A stretch of 15,130 bases of DNA, from assembly GCA_002345205.1 (NCBI GenBank), contig DDVI01000047.1, positions 1 to 15,130 of the forward strand, read 5' to 3'. This document shows, in pieces, positions 1 through 8,472 of this stretch (position 1 is the first letter of the stretch; the number at the start of each line of letters is the position of its first letter). Position numbers and translations under genes: made by a program. The stretch is from Bdellovibrionaceae bacterium UBA2316. GTDB lineage: Bacteria; Bdellovibrionota; Bdellovibrionia; Bdellovibrionales; Bdellovibrionaceae. The notes below the pieces were generated by a model, which saw only the letters and a list, made by a program, of their open reading frames with translations, did no database searches and had not been told where the DNA came from.

Positions 1-1
1 A

Positions 2-2503
2 ATGAGTAAGAAACTAAAAGATGCCGCGCTCGCGGAAGAATTGCCTTATTGGGATTTCATTGGTGGCCCGAAAGCCCACGCGATCCTCTTTGATGGCTCC
101 CTTGTAAGCGGCCTCAAAGTTGGATTGATTGACGTTGAGTGTTTCGACGAATCCGAAACAAACAGACTTACGATGGGACTGCGCTCGGCTCTCAATTCAA
201 TCTCCGAAGGAACGAGCTTACAGTTTGTCCTTGGCGTGAGATCGGATTTTTCCGACGTACTGGCGGCGCACTCATCTGGGAAAACTGAAAATATTCACCC
301 CCTCGTTCAATCCATCGCGGAATACCGTGAGAAGAAGCTGAACAAGGCTATGGAGGATGGTGAACTGTACCGACCCGAACTGTTCATTTATGTGCGAGTT
401 CCGGTGGTCGAAGCCAAAGCCGTTAGCATCTTCAAAAAGAAAGAGCTGTTTTCGGAAAAGGCGGCAGAAGCCTACGAGGAAACGCTGGAAGTCTTGGGGC
501 AAAACATCGAAACGCTGGTTTCTGGCTTTGAAGCCCTAGGCCTTTCCTGCCGCGAGCTAACCCGCGAGGAAATTCTTGGGAATGTCTATGAGTTTTTGAA
601 TCCCAAGCGATCCATTGGCGAACCCGCACCTCTAGTCAAAACCTTCGATGAGAACGACATTGAAAAAGACGTTCTTTCTGAAGTGGATTGGCTGGCGACG
701 CAATCGCCACGGGAGCAACTGGTCTTTGGGGATCTGGTCTTGGGCTTTGAGCAATTTACCCTCGATGGTTTTTATCATCGAGTGATTACGCTTAAAACCC
801 TGCCAGAAGTCACCTATGCCGGAATGATTGCGGATTTCTTGCGGCTGCCATTTCACTACGACTTGATTTTGTCGCTCGATGTGCCGCCACAGGCAAGCGA
901 GATGGCAAAGCTCAACCAAAAGCGCAAGATGGCGCACTCGATGGCCGTCACTTCGGGCAATAAGGCCAGCGATCTTGAGAGCGAAACGAAACTCTCCTCC
1001 ACCGAGGAGCTGATTCGGGAGCTTTTGAACACAGGCCAACGCATCTACGCCGTTCAACTGAGTGTGGTCCTAAAGGCTCCGGCAACACCAGAAGGCACCA
1101 AACGTCTGAACCGTGATGTGTGTGAGGTTCTGGCTCGGTTCCGTGCCCTGCAAGGGGCCGAAGGTTTGGAGGAAAGCGTCGGTGCGTGGAGGGTGCTAAA
1201 AAGCAACCTTCCCGCAGCTCCGCTCTCTTTGGAGCGAGCGCGAAAGATGAAGACCAACAACCTTGCAGATTTCCTTCCGGTCTATGGGCCACGCGAGGGA
1301 GACCGCGATCCGGTGGTTCTCTTTCGCAATCGCTTGAACGGCCTTGTGAGTTTCAATGCCTTTGACCCAGGACTGCCGAACTACAATTCGCTGGTCACGG
1401 GTTCATCCGGCGCGGGTAAGTCATTTTTGAACAACTGCATTCTGCTTCAAGAGCTTGCCCGTGGGCTTCGCGTGTTCATCATCGACATTGGTGGATCGTA
1501 CAAGAAACTCACAGAGTCTCTGGGAGGTCAGTATCTTGAGATCAACCTATCTGACCAGTACCGGATCAATCCGTTTGATCTACCTGATCCAACTCAAGAG
1601 CCGAGCAACCAGAAAATCAAATCGTTGTTGGCTTGCGTGGAAAGCATGGTCAGTGAGGATGAAAAGGCAAAACTTCCGAAGCTCGATCGCGCTCTTTTAG
1701 AGCGAGCGATTATCGAACTTTACAAAAGCCGACGCGCTAAGGGCGAGGTGCCGACATTGAGCGACCTTGCCCGCTATCTTTCAGCGTTTGAGGAAGATTC
1801 GATGCGGGCCGTATCGAAGATGCTTTACCTCTGGACGGGAGAACGCCCCTACGGGCGGCTTCTTGATGGAATGGGAAGTCTTCGCACGGATGCTTCGATC
1901 TGTACCTTCGATTTGAAGGGACTGTCAGCTTATCCCGATCTGCAAAGCGTGATGATTCTGATTCTGACAGATTTCATTCTTACTCAGGTTGAGGGAGATC
2001 GAACAAGCAAGAAGCGGATCATTCTTGATGAAGCATGGGAGCTACTGAAATCAAATGCGGCGGCTTCCTTTATGGAGTATTGCGCGAGGACGCTGAGAAA
2101 AACAGGTTCGGGCATCACCTTTATCACGCAAGGGGTTGAAGAGATCGTGGCAAGCCCCATTGGGCCAGCCATTCTTAACAACACCGCAACGAAGTTCATC
2201 ATGCTTCAGCGCGGAGATTCGGAAATCCTGCGAGAAACGCTGAAGCTCAACGATCAGGAACTTGGCCTGATTCACTCTCTTGGGCAGAAGAAAGGTGAAT
2301 TTTCGGAAGGGTTTATGATCGAGGGCGATCACCGCCAGGTAGTACGAATCTACCCAAGCCCCTTTGAATATTGGTTATCGACTTCAGATGCCCAGGACAA
2401 CGCGTATCTTGGAACACTTCGAGATTCGGGGTTGGATTTGGTTAAAGCGATTGAGAAGGCAGCACTTGTTTATCCAAACGGCGTGGCTCAAGGGGCCGCA
2501 TAA
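2..2503 (+). CDS. virB4: VirB4/TraC-family conjugative transfer ATPase
   Basis: This 833-residue protein is the motor ATPase at the cytoplasmic base of a type IV secretion system, energising pilus assembly and substrate transfer. The Walker A motif GSSGAGKS is at residues 467-474. A Walker B motif (IILDEAW) has its acidic pair at D676-E677. The N-terminal ~400 residues match the VirB4/TraC-type N-terminal region in position, and full length fits the family (about 800-850). After the Walker B, a QGVEE segment and a C-terminal helical part complete the RecA-like fold. The ATG lies at the very start of the window, so the ribosome binding site is not visible and an upstream in-frame start cannot be excluded. 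It is the first of nine co-directional genes. TraC (F-type) and VirB4/TrbE are the alternatives in naming; the function is the same. Confidence 0.93.
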   Translation: MSKKLKDAALAEELPYWDFIGGPKAHAILFDGSLVSGLKVGLIDVECFDESETNRLTMGLRSALNSISEGTSLQFVLGVRSDFSDVLAAHSSGKTENIHPLVQSIAEYREKKLNKAMEDGELYRPELFIYVRVPVVEAKAVSIFKKKELFSEKAAEAYEETLEVLGQNIETLVSGFEALGLSCRELTREEILGNVYEFLNPKRSIGEPAPLVKTFDENDIEKDVLSEVDWLATQSPREQLVFGDLVLGFEQFTLDGFYHRVITLKTLPEVTYAGMIADFLRLPFHYDLILSLDVPPQASEMAKLNQKRKMAHSMAVTSGNKASDLESETKLSSTEELIRELLNTGQRIYAVQLSVVLKAPATPEGTKRLNRDVCEVLARFRALQGAEGLEESVGAWRVLKSNLPAAPLSLERARKMKTNNLADFLPVYGPREGDRDPVVLFRNRLNGLVSFNAFDPGLPNYNSLVTGSSGAGKSFLNNCILLQELARGLRVFIIDIGGSYKKLTESLGGQYLEINLSDQYRINPFDLPDPTQEPSNQKIKSLLACVESMVSEDEKAKLPKLDRALLERAIIELYKSRRAKGEVPTLSDLARYLSAFEEDSMRAVSKMLYLWTGERPYGRLLDGMGSLRTDASICTFDLKGLSAYPDLQSVMILILTDFILTQVEGDRTSKKRIILDEAWELLKSNAAASFMEYCARTLRKTGSGITFITQGVEEIVASPIGPAILNNTATKFIMLQRGDSEILRETLKLNDQELGLIHSLGQKKGEFSEGFMIEGDHRQVVRIYPSPFEYWLSTSDAQDNAYLGTLRDSGLDLVKAIEKAALVYPNGVAQGAA

Positions 2504-2517
2504 GGAAGTGGTGCAGC

Positions 2518-3222
2518 ATGAAGAAACTGAAGAAAATTCTTGTCGTGGGATTTTTGTGTCTATCCATCACGGTCCCGAAACCCGCGAAAGCGGATTTGTT
2601 TGGGGGCGACGTGGCGGTGCTGATGCAGATTCTCGCAAACGCGATTCAACAACTGGCACAGCTCCAGAAGATTCTCTCAACTGGCGGCGACACCTTGGGG
2701 TTACTTCGAGACATCAACCGAGGGATCAGGGACGGTCTTACGGTTATGCAGATGATGAATCCACGATTTAACCCTGGAATCTACGGAAATCTTGAGACAG
2801 CCGATCAGGTCTTACGGATCATTGACGATCTGTATGGGAAGATCCCACAGACGGCGGAGCTTCGCTTGCAGCAAGCGCAGGATCAATCCGCATCGGAGAG
2901 CATTTCCATGAATGGAACTCTCTTTCGATTCGCAGATCAGGCTGACGAAGAAAGCAAAAGGATTTTTGCTCACTCGCAAAACGTCAGCCCACAAGGGGCA
3001 GCGAAACTGACCGCTCAGAGCATGGCTGTTCTGATCGGAGTCACAACCCAAGTGCTTCGCACGAATTCCATGATGCTAAAAGCGATGGGTGAAAATATGG
3101 CTTTGCAGAACCGAAAGGAAAAACTGCAATCGGCACAGTTTCGAGCACAGTACGATGGATTATCTGACGGCTTTGGCAAACTTCCGAGGGAAACCAAGCT
3201 CGGCACCCTCAAAGGAGAATAG
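2518..3222 (+). CDS. TrbJ/VirB5-like secreted T4SS component
   Basis: This is a 234-residue protein with a clear signal peptide: a lysine-rich start, a hydrophobic core at residues 8-19, and an AKA cleavage site so that the mature protein begins at D26. The mature part is mostly helical. A segment at residues 35-55 is rich in Gln, Leu and Ala, as in VirB5/TrbJ proteins, which are minor pilus or periplasmic components. Its place between virB4 and virB6 is the canonical virB5 position and is the strongest support. The start at 2518 is preceded by AAGGAAG at 2502-2508, which also contains part of the virB4 stop. Sequence similarity in this family is weak, so the exact subfamily is uncertain. Confidence 0.7.
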   Translation: MKKLKKILVVGFLCLSITVPKPAKADLFGGDVAVLMQILANAIQQLAQLQKILSTGGDTLGLLRDINRGIRDGLTVMQMMNPRFNPGIYGNLETADQVLRIIDDLYGKIPQTAELRLQQAQDQSASESISMNGTLFRFADQADEESKRIFAHSQNVSPQGAAKLTAQSMAVLIGVTTQVLRTNSMMLKAMGENMALQNRKEKLQSAQFRAQYDGLSDGFGKLPRETKLGTLKGE

Positions 3223-3225
3223 CTT

Positions 3226-4116
3226 ATGCCAGATTTTAATTTGATGGGGTCACTCATGCGCGATCTTCACCAAGAGTTCGTGCGAATGTACTACTTGATG
3301 TTGCCCGTGTTCTTTTGCCTTTCCATTGCCGTTACATGGCTGCGCTCACCTGGGAGCAGTCTTGACTTCGTGGATGTACTGAAACGGGCGATGATTTCAA
3401 CCCTGCTTCTGGCGGCTTTTCCTGAGATCAGTCAGGCGATCATCTTTGTGGCAGATGGAATTGCGGAGAAGATCGACTCCATGAATACACTTGATGCCGT
3501 GATTCAAATGGCGAAGGAAAAGAGTGAGAGTTATCCGGCAGGGTCAGCAAGTATCCTGCTTGGGTTCAACGATCTTTTGATGGCGGTGCTTACATTTTTG
3601 AGCTTTTTGATTCTCTTCATTGCCCGCTATCTGATGATTGCCATGTATCACTTCTTTTGGGTGTTCTACATGGTATCGGCTCCGCTCTTGTTGCTATTCA
3701 ATCTATTTCCGGCAACAGGAAATATCACGGCTAACCTCTTTCGAGGAATGATCGAGGTGGCTTGCTGGAAAATCATTTGGGCGATCTTGGGGGCAATGCT
3801 CGCATCTTTAGCCTTTGGCGATGCTTATAGAACAGAGGGTGCATACGTAACTATCGTTGTGATGAATTTCGTCATTGCGATTGCGATGCTTGCAACGCCT
3901 CTTTTTGTGAAGTCACTCGGAAGCCAAGGGGCACAAGCCATGTCGTCAGGAATTGGGCAACAAGCGGTCGCGGCGATGGCGGCGGTTCCTACGAAGGGAA
4001 TGTCTTTAGCCGTGAAGGGAAAAGCGGCGTACTCCGGCGCAAGCGGATACGCCAAAAATAAAATTGCGAACTACCAAGCTGAGAAGAAACGCAAGCGGGA
4101 TATGTACCGCTACTAG
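3226..4116 (+). CDS. virB6: VirB6/TrbL-family polytopic inner-membrane T4SS protein
   Basis: This 296-residue integral membrane protein is expected to form part of the inner-membrane channel of the secretion system. Hydrophobic segments lie at about residues 21-39, 55-75, 113-131, 133-160, 173-193 and 203-223. They are followed by a Gly/Ala/Ser-rich segment and a strongly basic C-terminal tail (residues 279-296), expected in the cytoplasm. The central long hydrophobic block and the Ala/Gly-rich C-terminus are typical of VirB6/TrbL. The start ATG at 3226 has an AAAGGAG ribosome site at 3211-3217 and lies only 3 bases past the upstream stop. Assignment rests on topology plus position between the virB5-like and virB8-like genes. 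Confidence 0.82.
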   Translation: MPDFNLMGSLMRDLHQEFVRMYYLMLPVFFCLSIAVTWLRSPGSSLDFVDVLKRAMISTLLLAAFPEISQAIIFVADGIAEKIDSMNTLDAVIQMAKEKSESYPAGSASILLGFNDLLMAVLTFLSFLILFIARYLMIAMYHFFWVFYMVSAPLLLLFNLFPATGNITANLFRGMIEVACWKIIWAILGAMLASLAFGDAYRTEGAYVTIVVMNFVIAIAMLATPLFVKSLGSQGAQAMSSGIGQQAVAAMAAVPTKGMSLAVKGKAAYSGASGYAKNKIANYQAEKKRKRDMYRY

Positions 4117-4128
4117 CGAAAGGAATTT

Positions 4129-4719
4129 ATGAACGAATCTGTAAAACTGAAACTTAGAAAACTTCCGAAGGCTCTTGCGGAGCTTTCGCACTCGAATCAA
4201 TTTTTGAAAATGTCGGCGTTTTCAGCATACCTCATTTGTGGTCTGCTGGTAACGCTTCTCTTCTATCAGGCGATCAAGCCCACGGCAGTTTTAACGCTTG
4301 CGCCGGATGCTTCTTACTACCAAGAAGCCCCGAAGCCCGACCCCAAAGTTGAGATCGAGCGAGCGTTGCGTGAGTATTTGAAATACCGCTACAACTGGAA
4401 TCCGAAAACAGTTTCGGCCCAGGTTGGGAAGGCAGAAGACTTTATTCTGTCTTCGACAAAGCGAGCCTTTGACGGCTCCATGCAAAACGTCATTCGCTTT
4501 TCCGTGGATAAGATCGTTGCACAACGAGCTTACCCCGTAGAAATTCGTGTGGATTTGAAGAAAGGCGTTGCCGTCATCGAGGGAGATCGAATCACTTCCA
4601 TTCAGGGTCTTAAAGCTGCTGGAGATTTACGCTTGGAATTGGGCTTTGAGTCCGGCCCACGCACGGAGCAAAATCCGTGGGGCGTGTATGTCTCTAAGGA
4701 AAAAGAATATCAGAACTGA
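4129..4719 (+). CDS. VirB8/TraE-family bitopic T4SS protein
   Basis: This 196-residue protein has a short basic cytoplasmic N-terminus (residues 1-28), one membrane segment (about 29-47) and a periplasmic domain, the layout of VirB8/TraE. These proteins dimerise in the periplasm and scaffold the inner-membrane complex with VirB6 and VirB10. The extreme C-terminal stretch RTEQNPWGVYVSKEKEY (residues 178-194) resembles the conserved end of F-type TraE, so TraE may be the closer relative. The start at 4129 is preceded by GAAAGGAA. It sits 12 bases after virB6 and 44 bases before the virB9-like gene. Confidence 0.8.
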   Translation: MNESVKLKLRKLPKALAELSHSNQFLKMSAFSAYLICGLLVTLLFYQAIKPTAVLTLAPDASYYQEAPKPDPKVEIERALREYLKYRYNWNPKTVSAQVGKAEDFILSSTKRAFDGSMQNVIRFSVDKIVAQRAYPVEIRVDLKKGVAVIEGDRITSIQGLKAAGDLRLELGFESGPRTEQNPWGVYVSKEKEYQN

Positions 4720-4763
4720 TTTTATCACTTGAGACATGAAAACCCTCTTTCACGGAGGATTTT

Positions 4764-5474
4764 ATGTTTTCACGAATTGTTTTTGCAATTCTCATGTTTC
4801 TACTGCCGTTAAGCACCTGGGCCAGAGTGCGAACGGTCGAAGTCAAAAAGGATCAGATCGTCACGGTCAGGACGGCACTTGGAGTCGCAACGATTATTCA
4901 AGTGCCGGATCGACCTAACAGCCTTGTGGTTGGCGATCAATCTGCGTTCAAAGTTGAGTATCTGGATCAAGCCATCACGATCAAACCGCTTCATGGGAGC
5001 GCAAGAAGCAATCTGTATATCTACACTGATTACAGACGCTTCAACGTGCAGCTTGTGAGTGGGCCTGAAGGGGCTTCCGATTACGTCGTCTATCTTGAAA
5101 ATCCTAAAGAGAAAGTAAATAGTTCCGCGATTGGCTGGCGCAACTATCACAATCACCTAAAAAACGAGTCCTTGGTTTTTGAAACCAAGAGACTCGCAAA
5201 TACGGCTGATGGTGTTCTTTTGATTGAATTTGAAGTGCGCTCAGATAGCCGCGAGCGTTTCCGTCCCGATTGGTTGTGGCTCACTCAAAGCGGAGTCACG
5301 CGACCCATTCATAGTCTTGCTCTTTCGGGGCAAGACTTGGGAGTTGGCCGCTCTATCAAGGGAGTGATGCAGATTCTAAAGAACGACGCATCCATAGCGG
5401 AGCCTTTGCGGATCGAACTTAGGAGAAAGAAAACATCGTATCTCACGATTCCCAAGGGGGTCGCATGGAAGTAG
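4764..5474 (+). CDS. virB9: VirB9/TrbG-family outer-membrane core protein
   Basis: This 236-residue secreted protein has a signal peptide whose hydrophobic core is at residues 5-16, with probable cleavage after A20 (STWA). The mature N-terminal domain is beta-rich. A GVATIIQV strand is followed by IKP and LYIYTDYRRFNVQLVSG blocks at residues 74-100, the pattern of the VirB9/TrbG/CagX family. VirB9 forms the periplasmic and outer-membrane core ring together with VirB7 and VirB10. The C-terminal domain is more divergent but of similar size to the family. The ATG at 4764 has a strong GGAGG site at 4754-4758. The end overlaps the next gene by 10 bases, so translation is probably coupled to virB10. 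Confidence 0.85.
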   Translation: MFSRIVFAILMFLLPLSTWARVRTVEVKKDQIVTVRTALGVATIIQVPDRPNSLVVGDQSAFKVEYLDQAITIKPLHGSARSNLYIYTDYRRFNVQLVSGPEGASDYVVYLENPKEKVNSSAIGWRNYHNHLKNESLVFETKRLANTADGVLLIEFEVRSDSRERFRPDWLWLTQSGVTRPIHSLALSGQDLGVGRSIKGVMQILKNDASIAEPLRIELRRKKTSYLTIPKGVAWK

Positions 5475-6448
5475 CGGTGAAAGCGTCTTTCATGGAGCGT
5501 ATCAAAAACTTCGCTTTCAAAGAGAAAGTCTATTTTTTGAAACGAAGGGAGATCAACTGGGCTTCCCTGGCTAAGTGCGGAGTCGTCGCACTCGTGATCG
5601 GAATCGTGGGGATCTTAATGATTCCTGCACCCAAGGAAACTGTTGGTGAATTTCACGAACGGGCCCCCTTGGGAGAACGCCCTTCGACAGCTTCAAGCAG
5701 TGATCCCACTCAAGAGGCCGCAAGCCAATTCGGAGCGGGTCAAGGCTATGCGAGATCAACCCCATCAAACTTGAGCCATCTCTATGCGCCATCCTATGGA
5801 AGCGGTGGCGGTTCTGCCTCGTCCGGTGACGAGCGCAATAGCTCGATGATTCTTGCCCGTGGCGGCCTAGATAGCAAAACCCAACTTCCCCCTGGAAGTC
5901 GGATTTCTGTCAGGCTCTATGAGCGAGCCATCGTTGCGAACCAAGGGATGCCCGTCATCGGCGTAGTCACCCGTGATTACATTCACGAGGATTCGTTGGC
6001 GATCCCCCAAGGTTCAAAACTCTTTGGGGATGTGACCTTTGATGATGGTGGAGATCGAGCCAATGTGAGCTGGAAGTCCGTTCAATTCCCTGATGGAAGA
6101 GAGCGAGAATTTGCGGCCATAGGCGTTGGTTCAGATGGACAGGTTGGAGTTTCTGGCCGCGTTCATTCTGAAGCCTTGAAGAATACTGTGGGGCAAACGC
6201 TCACGCGTTTTATCGGAGCTTATGCGGAAGGCTCTATGCAACGCGGAGCCTTGGGTGGAAACCCTGGCGGCGACGACAATGGATGGAAGAATGCCATTGC
6301 CGAAACCGCCAAGGATCGAGCCGAGAGTTGGGCGAACGACCTCAAAAAAGAGAAGCGATGGATTGAGATTTCAAATCAAACGGAATTTTATGCCGTTCTA
6401 ACGGCAAATTTCGCTTTCCGCGACCCTGGAACTACTTATGGCAGATAA
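5465..6448 (+). CDS. virB10: VirB10/TrbI-family envelope-spanning T4SS protein
   Basis: This 327-residue protein has a cytoplasmic N-terminus, one membrane segment at about residues 36-54, and a low-complexity periplasmic linker rich in Ser, Gly and Pro (55-130). The conserved VirB10/TrbI beta-barrel domain then begins at LPPGSRISVRLYE (141-153). VirB10 spans from inner to outer membrane and transmits ATP-driven changes to the core channel. The conserved block continues with IPQGSKLFGDV (about 178-188), as expected for the family. The start overlaps virB9 by 10 bases and has an AAGGGGG site inside that gene. Its own end overlaps the coupling-protein gene by 11 bases. It is somewhat shorter than many VirB10 proteins, mainly in the linker. 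Confidence 0.88.
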   Translation: MEVAVKASFMERIKNFAFKEKVYFLKRREINWASLAKCGVVALVIGIVGILMIPAPKETVGEFHERAPLGERPSTASSSDPTQEAASQFGAGQGYARSTPSNLSHLYAPSYGSGGGSASSGDERNSSMILARGGLDSKTQLPPGSRISVRLYERAIVANQGMPVIGVVTRDYIHEDSLAIPQGSKLFGDVTFDDGGDRANVSWKSVQFPDGREREFAAIGVGSDGQVGVSGRVHSEALKNTVGQTLTRFIGAYAEGSMQRGALGGNPGGDDNGWKNAIAETAKDRAESWANDLKKEKRWIEISNQTEFYAVLTANFAFRDPGTTYGR

Positions 6449-8048
6449 AAAAGAAAGCTCCCAAGTCAGCGATCAAACGCTGCTCTGGGGAGCCGGAATT
6501 GTTTTTGGCCTGATGGTCTTGAATAAGGTCTTTAACTTTTTGAGCGTCTGGATCAGAGAACCGCAAAACCAAATCATTCTTCTTGGCCTTTGCGTATTGT
6601 TCTTAACACCGCTCTTTTACTGGATACTAAGAAAACGTGAATCCAATTTGAAGAGACAAAATCAAGAGAAAGCGGTCATTGGAAAATCCGAAGGCTCCGT
6701 TTTCTGCGGGGTCACGGATAAGAAAGAAGAAGTTCATATCAAAACCCGCCAGCGAGCGATGCACACTCAAGTGATCGGCACAACCAATGCCGGAAAAACC
6801 GAAAGTGTGATCTTGCCGTGGGCGATTCAAGATATTGAACAAGGGCGTGGTCTCATTCTCATTGACGGAAAATCAGACCGAAGCCTTCTGGATAAGCTCT
6901 GGGCGTATGCGGTGAAACACAAGCGGCAAAAGGATTTTCGCTTGTTTTCACTAAGTAGCCCAGATGAGTCACATCAGTTCAACCCTCTTCTTGGCGGTAG
7001 CCCCGAAGAGGTGGCCGAGCGCGTTTTCAATTCGTTCGAGTTTGAAAATGAGTATTACCGAAGCGTTCAATTTGAAATCTTCGCTCAAGTGATGAGGATT
7101 TTTTCGGAGAGTCAGGAGCTTCCGACCTTCTTAAAGGTTTTTGAAGCTATTTCGACACCGAACAAGCTGAAGGCTCTGGCGGAAAAAACCGGAAACCAAG
7201 GCTTGAAGAATTGGGCGAAGCACTACGCAAGCCTGCCACCGTCGGAAACGGCGCAAAGAACAAGTGGCCTCACGGCAGCTCTTAGTCACTTTGCTTTCGG
7301 AAAAACCTCGGCGTTGTTCAATACGGAAAGCCCAAGCATCGACTTGGATTGCGCTTTAAGGGAAAACCTAATTGTGTACTTCCAGCTTCCCGTGATGCTT
7401 TCGCCTTTCTTGGGGAAAGCCTCTGGGAAGATGATTCTGCAATGCCTTCAAAGTGCGGTTGCAAACCGTCACCGTGGGGAAAATCGGAATCACAAGTTTT
7501 ACTCGGTCTTCCTCGATGACTTTTCTGAGTACCTTTACCCAGGATTTGTCACGATCTTGAATAAATCAAGAAGTGCCAATGTCGGGATCGTCTTTGCGCA
7601 CCAGGCGTTGGGAGACATTAAGACGATGGGTGACGCCATTGCCAATTCGATCCTGACCAATGCGAATCTAAAAGTGTTCATGCGCGGCAATGATCCTGAA
7701 TCGGCAGAATACTTCTCGAAGGTGATCGGAACCGTCAAGAGCATGAAATACACCTCGCGCACGAAGCGCGGCGTATTCAGCCAAGAGGACACGGGAGATG
7801 CGTCAGCCCGTGAGGTGGATGAATTTATCATCCATCCTAACCGATTCAAAAATGAACTTGGTGTCGGCCAAGCCGTGATGGTCATTCCGCATGAGGCCGG
7901 AAGTCGAACCATCAACATCAAGTTCCAAAAATTTGACGATCTACCGCCTGAGCCATTTTTGAAAATTGAAAAAACGGCAGCAGCCGGACTTGCGGATTTG
8001 CCTGAGACTGAAACACCTCAATTTCATGGAGGTAAGAATGCAGCATAA
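6438..8048 (+). CDS. virD4: VirD4/TraD-type coupling protein (T4CP)
   Basis: This 536-residue inner-membrane ATPase recruits the relaxosome DNA-protein complex to the secretion channel. Two membrane segments lie near the N-terminus (about 14-34 and 44-62). The Walker A motif GTTNAGKT is at residues 114-121, and an IILIDGKSD-like strand follows at about 140-149, as in TraD/VirD4. A Walker B strand carries D360-D361. The ATG at 6438 has no strong ribosome site and overlaps virB10 by 11 bases, so it is probably translated by coupling. Presence of a coupling protein argues that this system moves DNA, not only protein. TraD-like and VirD4-like names are equally possible; the AAA-type ATPase role is not in doubt. 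Confidence 0.9.
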   Translation: MADKKESSQVSDQTLLWGAGIVFGLMVLNKVFNFLSVWIREPQNQIILLGLCVLFLTPLFYWILRKRESNLKRQNQEKAVIGKSEGSVFCGVTDKKEEVHIKTRQRAMHTQVIGTTNAGKTESVILPWAIQDIEQGRGLILIDGKSDRSLLDKLWAYAVKHKRQKDFRLFSLSSPDESHQFNPLLGGSPEEVAERVFNSFEFENEYYRSVQFEIFAQVMRIFSESQELPTFLKVFEAISTPNKLKALAEKTGNQGLKNWAKHYASLPPSETAQRTSGLTAALSHFAFGKTSALFNTESPSIDLDCALRENLIVYFQLPVMLSPFLGKASGKMILQCLQSAVANRHRGENRNHKFYSVFLDDFSEYLYPGFVTILNKSRSANVGIVFAHQALGDIKTMGDAIANSILTNANLKVFMRGNDPESAEYFSKVIGTVKSMKYTSRTKRGVFSQEDTGDASAREVDEFIIHPNRFKNELGVGQAVMVIPHEAGSRTINIKFQKFDDLPPEPFLKIEKTAAAGLADLPETETPQFHGGKNAA

Positions 8049-8472
8049 AATGTATATGATCGTGTGTGCCCTGGTTTCCGCGCTACTCCTTAACGGATGC
8101 GCGACCCAAGGCAAGAGTGCCGGACTTGGAGGATTGATTGGAGCTACTGGTGGGGCCGCCCTGGGCGGTATCGCCGACCCTGGAAAAAAGGGGGAATATC
8201 GAACTCGCAACGTGGTGGTTGGCGCAACGATTGGTGGAATGGCGGGCCTGATTGCTGGCTCTGCTCTCCACGATGAAATCAAAACACGAGAGGCCAAAGC
8301 CTACGCGAACGGACGCGCATCGGCTCCTCGTCAAGCAACGGGAGCCATGCCGTCCTTGCGCGAAGCCCAGGTGGAGTCCCGATGGATCGAGGGCCGCGTG
8401 GTTGGCAATCGCTACATCGAGGGTCATTTTGAGTACATTATCACGGAACCGACTCGCTGGAACGCGCAGTGA
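8038..8472 (+). CDS. Glycine-zipper lipoprotein of the transfer operon
   Basis: This is a 144-residue predicted outer-membrane lipoprotein. The signal peptide ends in a lipobox (LLNGC), giving acylation at C21. Two Gly/Ala-rich hydrophobic stretches (residues 29-46 and 59-76) show the GxxxG spacing of glycine-zipper domains, which can insert in or associate with the outer membrane. I chose the ATG at 8038 over an in-frame start at 7966, because it has a GGAGG site at 8028-8032 and directly begins the signal peptide. It overlaps the coupling-protein gene by 11 bases. VirB7 and TraV are the lipoproteins that usually complete the T4SS outer core, and this could fill that role. It could also be an entry-exclusion or stability protein. 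I see no specific similarity to decide. Confidence 0.75.
   Translation: MQHKMYMIVCALVSALLLNGCATQGKSAGLGGLIGATGGAALGGIADPGKKGEYRTRNVVVGATIGGMAGLIAGSALHDEIKTREAKAYANGRASAPRQATGAMPSLREAQVESRWIEGRVVGNRYIEGHFEYIITEPTRWNAQ

Noticed and set aside
7966..8037. Longer N-terminus for the lipoprotein starting at 7966
   Set aside because: The ATG at 8038 has a strong GGAGG site and begins the signal peptide directly; the extension would bury it behind a charged segment overlapping the coupling-protein gene.
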